64,000 bases of DNA from Ostrinia nubilalis (Eukaryota > Arthropoda > Insecta > Lepidoptera > Crambidae): contig NC_087119.1 in NCBI RefSeq assembly GCF_963855985.1, forward strand, positions 536,001-600,000, in the 5' to 3' direction. The notes beneath the pieces were generated by a model. The model made no database searches. It had not been told where the DNA came from and saw only the letters and a list, made by a program, of their open reading frames with translations. Made by a program: the position numbers and the translations under genes. This document shows, one piece after another, positions 59,701 to 64,000 of the stretch (its first letter is position 1; every line of letters starts with the position of its first letter).

Positions 59701-62700
59701 AGACAAAAATCATGTCAAATATCCGTGTTGCACCCACTCCTCTGAAGGTTGGAGACTACACTCTGAAGTTTTTGACAATTGTGTATACCTGGGACAAGAG
59801 TCCAGATAGTTAGGTCCAACTTTGAGAAAGAGGTTTATCGCTGAATTCAACATAGCTAAGCATCGATCGGGAAGCTTCGCTATTCCGTCTGAAATACCGC
59901 AGTGTCTTAAGACAAAAGTCTTCGACCAGTGTGTGTTGCCAGTGATGGTGTATGGATTGAAACGTGGTCGCTTACTATGAGTCTAATAAGAATCGGAAAT
60001 GAAAATATCGGCAAAAGAACCAAAGTGACCGGCATAGCCCGCAGAATTGCATAAATCAAGTAGCAGTGGGCGGGGCACATAGCTCGTACAGATAATAGCT
60101 GTTAGGACTGAAAAGTTGTCGAGTGGAACCACGGACCAGTGAGCAGGCCCCCCACTAGGTAGACCGACGATCTGATGAAGGTCGAGGGAAGAACCTGGAA
60201 GAATTATTTTGATAAGATAGCAATAGCAGTGTATTATTTTTAATGAAACCTCAAAAAATAAGTTTTATTGTCTTCTGTCCAATGACTGGTACGGTCCAAT
60301 GATTGGTAGTTCACCCTATTATTATGCTCTATTGATTTCATTATCATTTTAAGATACACAAACAATTTATAGCACAATAAAAGTCTCTATTTTCATTTAA
60401 TATCAATTCGGTGTACGTGTTTTCTCAATTCGATGCCCCATATTCCGCGGAATTGAGATCCACGGAATTGAGGAAAACTCACATTTCATCAAATTACTCG
60501 AAAATATTATAAATTACAACAATTTCTACCAAACGTAATGGCAGATATCAGTTAAATACTTAATTAATTCAGCAGTAATCTCATTAAATACTTCATGAAC
60601 ATTATTAATGACGCACACCGGTTTGAGAAATGACCAGTGACCAAAAATTCTGAGTGATTTCAAACCTCTGAAAAATGCTCCTCAAAGCGACAGATCCCAC
60701 TTTTATACTGCTCGACCACTCGAGTGCAACTGCTAGTTTATGGGAATCAGTCGTGGGTGTTCGTACTGTGCGTAGTTAGTGATATAGGAGCACAAAAGTA
60801 AAAATCACGGAATTGAGGCACACACGTCGGACAAAATTTAAATGTGTTACTGTATGAAAACCCAAGGACTTACAATAAAGAAACTCATTTATATGGCTTT
60901 ATTAACTATCCCTTGTTCTGTGAATGTGGGTATCATAATGGGGAAGTTATTATTTCAAAAGTTATGAAGCAAAAACGAGTAAATTCTGGAAACCGGACAC
61001 TCCATTTTAGGCCAAATTTCGCCCGTTTTTGAACTTTCGGATTTTTTCAAGGCGAGATGTAAAACCTGGCGGTCTTCTAAATATGCTCTCCATCAAGTCA
61101 AGAGTCCTATAAAAACGTGTGATTTTTTTCATGTCCGTACTTCAATTTTAAAGGTACTTTTTTCGCCCCAGTAGGTCGATTGGTCGTCCCCGTAGAAATG
61201 CCCCTATCATTATCTTATGATCTGCCCGCGTCATAATATGGCACCTAATTATCGATGAAATTAATTATCATGTAGTTTATCGAAGAAAGTTTTTAGTCTC
61301 ATCGTGAGCAGCGCGCAAGGCGCGTGATAAGTGCTCCAGTTGCCCCGGCCGCGCGATAACCCCGCTGCGCGCGCGCACCTCGGAGTCGTCGGCCGCGGAA
61401 ACAACACGTCACAACACACGATGCTTCCCCAAACAGAATTTGATTTATTTTTTATTTTAGCAACATATTATCATAAACGTGTTACTGGTTAATAAATGGT
61501 AATAATAAAATAGGCTCCAATTATAGCGCTGAAGTCAAAGTTATAAAAGGCTGAACGCCTTATTTCACCACCACGAACTTCGAAGGATAAAAAATGAGCT
61601 GTTTTGAAATAAGATTGTTTATTCATAGGTATTTTGTAAACTACATTTATTTTATTTGAAGTAGTCATTTATGGCTAAAATAAATTATTTACTAAGTTAA
61701 ATGCATTCTGAAAACGAGACAAAATATCAAAACGACTAGGTACCTACCTATGTAAGATTTTTTCATTAATACGTTCTAGCAAAACGACATTTATTATTAA
61801 AAACCAGAATTAATAACTAATTCAATAATGGGACTAGAAACCATCCTCATTAAACCAGATCAATTTTATTTAAAAGAGCACTTGAATTCTGTCAACCGGT
61901 TATACTGCTAGTTTCCGACCAACTTGTATTAATTTACGCGTTAGACATAGGTACCTACCTACCTATATTTATTTACTAAGACGAAGAACATTCCTAGACA
62001 TTTATAGGTGCATGTACCTTATTACACGAAGTAAGTTTAGAGGCTGTTTATAAACTAATCTGATAAAACTTCCCACGCGTGGTACTGATGATGCAACTAT
62101 TTGTTGATGTTAACAATAGGAAAACACTAACGCAATAGATAATTACATACCCTGACTAGTCCTACTCGTGTTTTTTTTTTAGAAATACCTACTCATATTT
62201 TGAAAAATAAACTCGCATAGAAATAAGTTGGTGAAAAGTAGCCAAGTGTGTCGGAAAAACTTAGTAGGTCAGGGAGGATTCAAATACAGTGAAACTTGGT
62301 TAAGTGAGACCTGGATACCGAACTGAGAAACTTCCATAACTAGAACTCCTGCTGAGGTCCCGGCACCTTGGCACTGAATTACCTCTGTTGTTGGGACGTA
62401 GCAAACCTCTATATCTGGGATTCGTTCGTCCAATTTTTTCGTCATAGTTACCTCTATTAGTGAGATAGAGAGTAAGTTTGATATGTCTTAACTTCTGCAA
62501 GCTCTGTAACTGAAATAGGCCTTCTATCATAAGGTTTGCTCGGAAGTAAATTTAGTAAAAAATTCTAAACTCGAAGCAGTAAAAACATTAGAAACTGCAC
62601 AGTTATTTATATTGGTGACCAAAGCAAAAATCAAAAAATATCTGATGGCTGCATGATTGATACCTCCAAAAACCAAACTAAAACGACAGTTTTTTACATT

Positions 62701-63705
62701 TTTGTACTTGTTTTAAAATATATGCTTGAATATTTTTGTTTATTACCTTCATTATCTTTTTTGATTCTCAATAATGCTTAAAACTCTCGTATAATGCTTA
62801 CATAGTACGTTATTTTACCTCTATTAATGGAACCCTCTGTAAATGAGACAGATATTTATTTACCTGGATATCTGAGACACTGGGTAAGTAAGAAATTATA
62901 TAAGTGAGACAAATTTGCAGGTTCCTCCAAGTCTCATTTAACCAGGGTTTACTGTACCTGCCTTGTTCTGTATGAAAAAAACTTTCATGGGAATATCAAC
63001 GGTAGAAACAGATTGCCTTGAAGTATTGTGAATTGGAATAGGTAACATTAATTAAAAACGATGCTTTTTTAAGAATAAAAAAACTTTTGAACCCTTTTTA
63101 ATGTTCCATAAATAAAAAAGAAAGATCACAATGAGATTAAAGAGCTAGAGTTACGGATATAGGAATGATTCTCCACTTAAAATAACGCGTATTAACCTTT
63201 TAGAAATAATAAAAATCGAAGTAAATAATGTTGCTGGTCCGTATGCTGTGTGTACACGCTTTAGGTTGCAATCTATATAGATCTAAGCATTATCATATAA
63301 TTGTAATTTTCAATTGCGTGTATGCCTCTAATAAATAAAATAAATAAATACTGTTAAACTGTACTGATACAGCACAGTATTTCAAGTCACTAATTTCGAT
63401 CTAGGCTGCTCGCCGGTGAAAACAAAACGTAGAGATCCGTTTAGCAAATTACAGGGCAAAAGAAAATCTTTAGGAGAACACTTAATTTTCAGGAGTTCGC
63501 TCAGCAGGTAGAGGCTGTACTCGTATTACAATGAAATGTTCGCTAACAGCACGATTTTTTCAGAATTTTGATAACAGACCTGATAAAAAATATATTTTTC
63601 ATTTTTTTTTAAGTATTTTAGATAGATTCACTAGCCAAAAGGACCAACCTTATCAGGTGGGGAGGAGGAGACCTCCCTCTGGGTCCTCTGAGCTTGTATG
63701 TCCAT
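56548..63705 (-). CDS. Hn: Henna: phenylalanine 4-hydroxylase (BH4- and Fe(II)-dependent), complete
   Basis: Complement of join 56548..56704, 56948..57177, 57450..57712, 57806..58165, 58237..58540, 63649..63705. This gives 456 codons plus TAG, the usual length for insect Henna. Known role: cytosolic oxidation of phenylalanine to tyrosine using tetrahydrobiopterin and O2, feeding dopa, melanin and cuticle sclerotisation; the fly enzyme also has tryptophan hydroxylase activity. Visible domains: N-terminal tail with RxxS near Ser13; ACT regulatory domain about 38-113 with VNLSHIESR; catalytic domain about 122-420 with the HELLGH iron motif (His290, His295) and the third ligand Glu335 in WFTVEFG; C-terminal leucine-rich helix about 430-456 for tetramer formation. 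All catalytic residues are present. Tyrosine and neuronal tryptophan hydroxylases are less likely because [14 protein letters not shown] and the short N-terminus match Henna. It converges with Awh. Confidence 0.96.
56948..57177 (-). CDS. Hn: Hn exon 5: third iron ligand and pterin region
   Basis: This exon encodes residues 329-404: [13 protein letters not shown] with Glu335 (human Glu330, third iron ligand), then the [17 protein letters not shown] active-site segment and the [22 protein letters not shown] block. The acceptor is TTTCACAG and the donor is GTAAGT, with two bases of an Ile codon completed by the last exon. Confidence 0.96.
57318..57425 (+). mobile_element. RTE LINE 3' end in Hn intron 4
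   Basis: GGCGCTGGATGCAGGCCACT through GGGGGTGGCCTATCTTCAGC to GCCTGAAATGATGATGATGA is a decayed RTE tail. It is antisense to Hn and makes up much of the 272-bp intron between the iron-motif exon and the Glu335 exon. Confidence 0.7.
57450..57712 (-). CDS. Hn: Hn exon 4: iron-binding catalytic core
   Basis: This exon encodes residues 241-328 with [34 protein letters not shown] and [22 protein letters not shown]. His290 and His295 of HELLGH are the facial-triad iron ligands (human His285 and His290). The loop after it reads APLF where other members I recall have VPLF, which is a conservative change. The donor GTAATT follows the ACG codon, phase 0. Confidence 0.96.
57806..58165 (-). CDS. Hn: Hn exon 3: start of catalytic domain
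   Basis: This exon encodes [17 protein letters not shown] onward to [15 protein letters not shown], the N-terminal half of the aromatic amino acid hydroxylase core (about residues 121-241). It includes the conserved [31 protein letters not shown] and IPQLEDVS blocks. The splice sites are TTCTTCCAG and GTTGGT, and the flanking introns are only 71 and 93 bp. Confidence 0.96.
58237..58540 (-). CDS. Hn: Hn exon 2: ACT regulatory domain
   Basis: The acceptor reads GTTTGTTTCAG on the minus strand and the donor is GTAAGT. The exon encodes residues 20-120: a variable lead ([18 protein letters not shown]), then an ACT domain with the hallmark [10 protein letters not shown] and [11 protein letters not shown] segments, then [11 protein letters not shown] leading to the catalytic core. 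ACT domains of this family sense phenylalanine and hold the enzyme in its resting state. Confidence 0.95.
58629..61193. mobile_element. 2.6-kb DNA transposon with 12-bp inverted ends in Hn intron 1
   Basis: GGGCATTTCTAC begins at 58629 and its exact complement GTAGAAATGCCC ends at 61193, flanked by CTAT on both sides (58625-58628 and 61194-61197). AATTGAG/CTCAATT words with CACCG or CACGG prefixes recur near both ends (58658, 58807, 58828, 60411, 60424, 60449, 60462, 60806). This is a subterminal-repeat pattern typical of cut-and-paste elements. No transposase frame is seen. Superfamily not assigned; a 4-bp duplication fits few groups. Confidence 0.7.
59164..60235 (+). mobile_element. RTE LINE insertion, degenerate
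   Basis: The frame at 59424 encodes [20 protein letters not shown] with a later [20 protein letters not shown], reverse-transcriptase segments of RTE elements, brought together by an internal deletion. Past a stop it reads [15 protein letters not shown]. Further on, 60060-60200 matches the C-terminal WAGHIAR and RWTDDL region. Many stops and deletions. It sits inside the 58629-61193 transposon and is therefore younger than it. Confidence 0.8.
61198..62286. other. Hn intron 1, non-coding
   Basis: A GC islet lies at about 61310-61410; the rest is AT-rich. No exon is recognised. Confidence 0.4.
62287..62954. mobile_element. 668-bp pogo/Tigger-like MITE
   Basis: The left end CAGTGAAACTTGGTTAAGTG and, in reverse, the right end CAGTAAACCCTGGTTAAATG are inverted copies flanked by TA (62285-62286, 62955-62956). 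AGTGAGAC/AATGAGAC words repeat inside. TA duplication plus CAGTRAAACC-type ends fit the pogo branch of Tc1/mariner. No transposase frame. Confidence 0.78.
62957..63648. other. Hn intron 1, 5' part
   Basis: AT-rich with no recognised feature; it ends at the GTTGGT donor of the first coding exon. Confidence 0.4.
63649..63705 (-). CDS. Hn: Hn first coding exon (start codon, regulatory tail)
   Basis: The ATG is at 63705-63703. Nineteen codons ([19 protein letters not shown]) end in phase 0 at a GTTGGT donor (63648-63643), and the next known exon begins in phase 0. Adding it brings the protein to 456 residues, the expected Henna length. The R-x-x-S just before SSSPP sits where mammalian PAH has its regulatory Ser16 and where I recall fly Henna having RQVS. 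The exon lies just inside a GC-rich stretch (63700-63830), as expected of a 5' end. The evidence is phase, length and position, not direct homology, so it is less sure than the other exons. Confidence 0.7.
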
Positions 63706-64000
63706 CGGTGCTGTGTGTGCGGCGGCCGTGTGGGAACAGTCCGCGCTCGCGCCGGCGCGCGGCTTAAGAGGCGTGCGCCGGCGCAGGGCGGCCCGATAAC
63801 GTGCGCACGCGGCGCCGCGACATCGGACCTTTTACTAGTTCGGAGCTGTTTAGCTCCAGCTTAATGTCAACATTGCACTTGAAAACGATACGTGCATAAA
63901 AGTAAACGATACTTTTTCTGACGTTCCTATCCAGTTAAATTGATCAAGGCCGTAAGAGATTCTCAAAGAATAGTTGAAGTTGCGGTACGATATCTTTGTT
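63706..64000 (-). promoter_or_regulatory. Likely Hn 5' UTR and promoter region
   Basis: Upstream of the proposed Hn ATG lies a CpG-rich stretch to about 63830 (GCGCCGGCGC repeats, TTATCGGGC GATA-like word), then AT-rich DNA. No clear TATA box. The assignment depends on the first-exon call. Confidence 0.4.

Noticed and set aside
1..64000. A new multi-gene system
   Set aside because: Only two unrelated, well-known genes are supported; the remaining open frames are short, unconserved or transposon-derived.

Overview
The window looks like nuclear DNA from a moth or butterfly (Lepidoptera). It is AT-rich with small GC-rich islets. The two real genes are split into short, GC-rich exons with GT-AG introns. 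The repeats are of kinds common in lepidopteran genomes: RTE-type LINE 3' ends with ATGATGATGA tails, CR1/jockey-like LINE 3' ends, short elements containing 'CCCGCGACTTCGT', a tRNA-derived SINE and many inverted-repeat MITEs. I saw no bacterial, viral or organellar genes. The assignment to order is an inference from repeats and gene structure.

Two protein-coding genes are supported, and they converge. On the + strand, 35351-52674, is Awh (Arrowhead), a LIM-homeodomain transcription factor of the Lhx6/8 group. Five exons carry LIM1, LIM2, the homeodomain and a conserved C-terminal tail, giving 272 codons in frame. Only a very short first coding exon is missing. On the - strand, 63705-56548, is Hn (Henna, phenylalanine hydroxylase). 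Six exons give a complete 456-residue protein with ACT domain, catalytic domain (two His and one Glu iron ligands) and C-terminal helix. The stop codons are about 3.9 kb apart and face each other.

Region by region: 1-35350 has no recognisable conserved exon. It is upstream or first-intron DNA of Awh, with GC islets (possible regulatory modules), a paired CRE motif at 25.1 kb, and a nested transposon cluster at 15.6-22.5 kb. 35351-52674 is Awh, with a 15.1-kb intron between LIM1 and LIM2 that contains an exon-derived minisatellite, a SINE, MITEs, a LINE 3' end and dense GC-rich, homeodomain-site-rich stretches. 52675-56547 is the intergenic/3' UTR zone with two palindromic MITE-like elements. 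56548-63705 is Hn, whose 5.1-kb first intron holds a 2.6-kb terminal-inverted-repeat transposon (itself invaded by an RTE LINE) and a pogo/mariner-like MITE.

The two genes have separate jobs: Awh is a developmental regulator, and Hn makes tyrosine from phenylalanine for cuticle tanning and pigment. Nothing in the sequence shows that they work together. I found no new multi-gene system. The most unusual structures are (i) a 39-bp tandem array in which the Awh LIM1 exon end and its 5' splice site are copied eight times in register, (ii) a three-level nest of palindromic transposons at 15.6-22.5 kb with a clear 8-bp target-site duplication, and (iii) seven perfect copies of an 11-base GC-rich word scattered across the Awh flank and intron.
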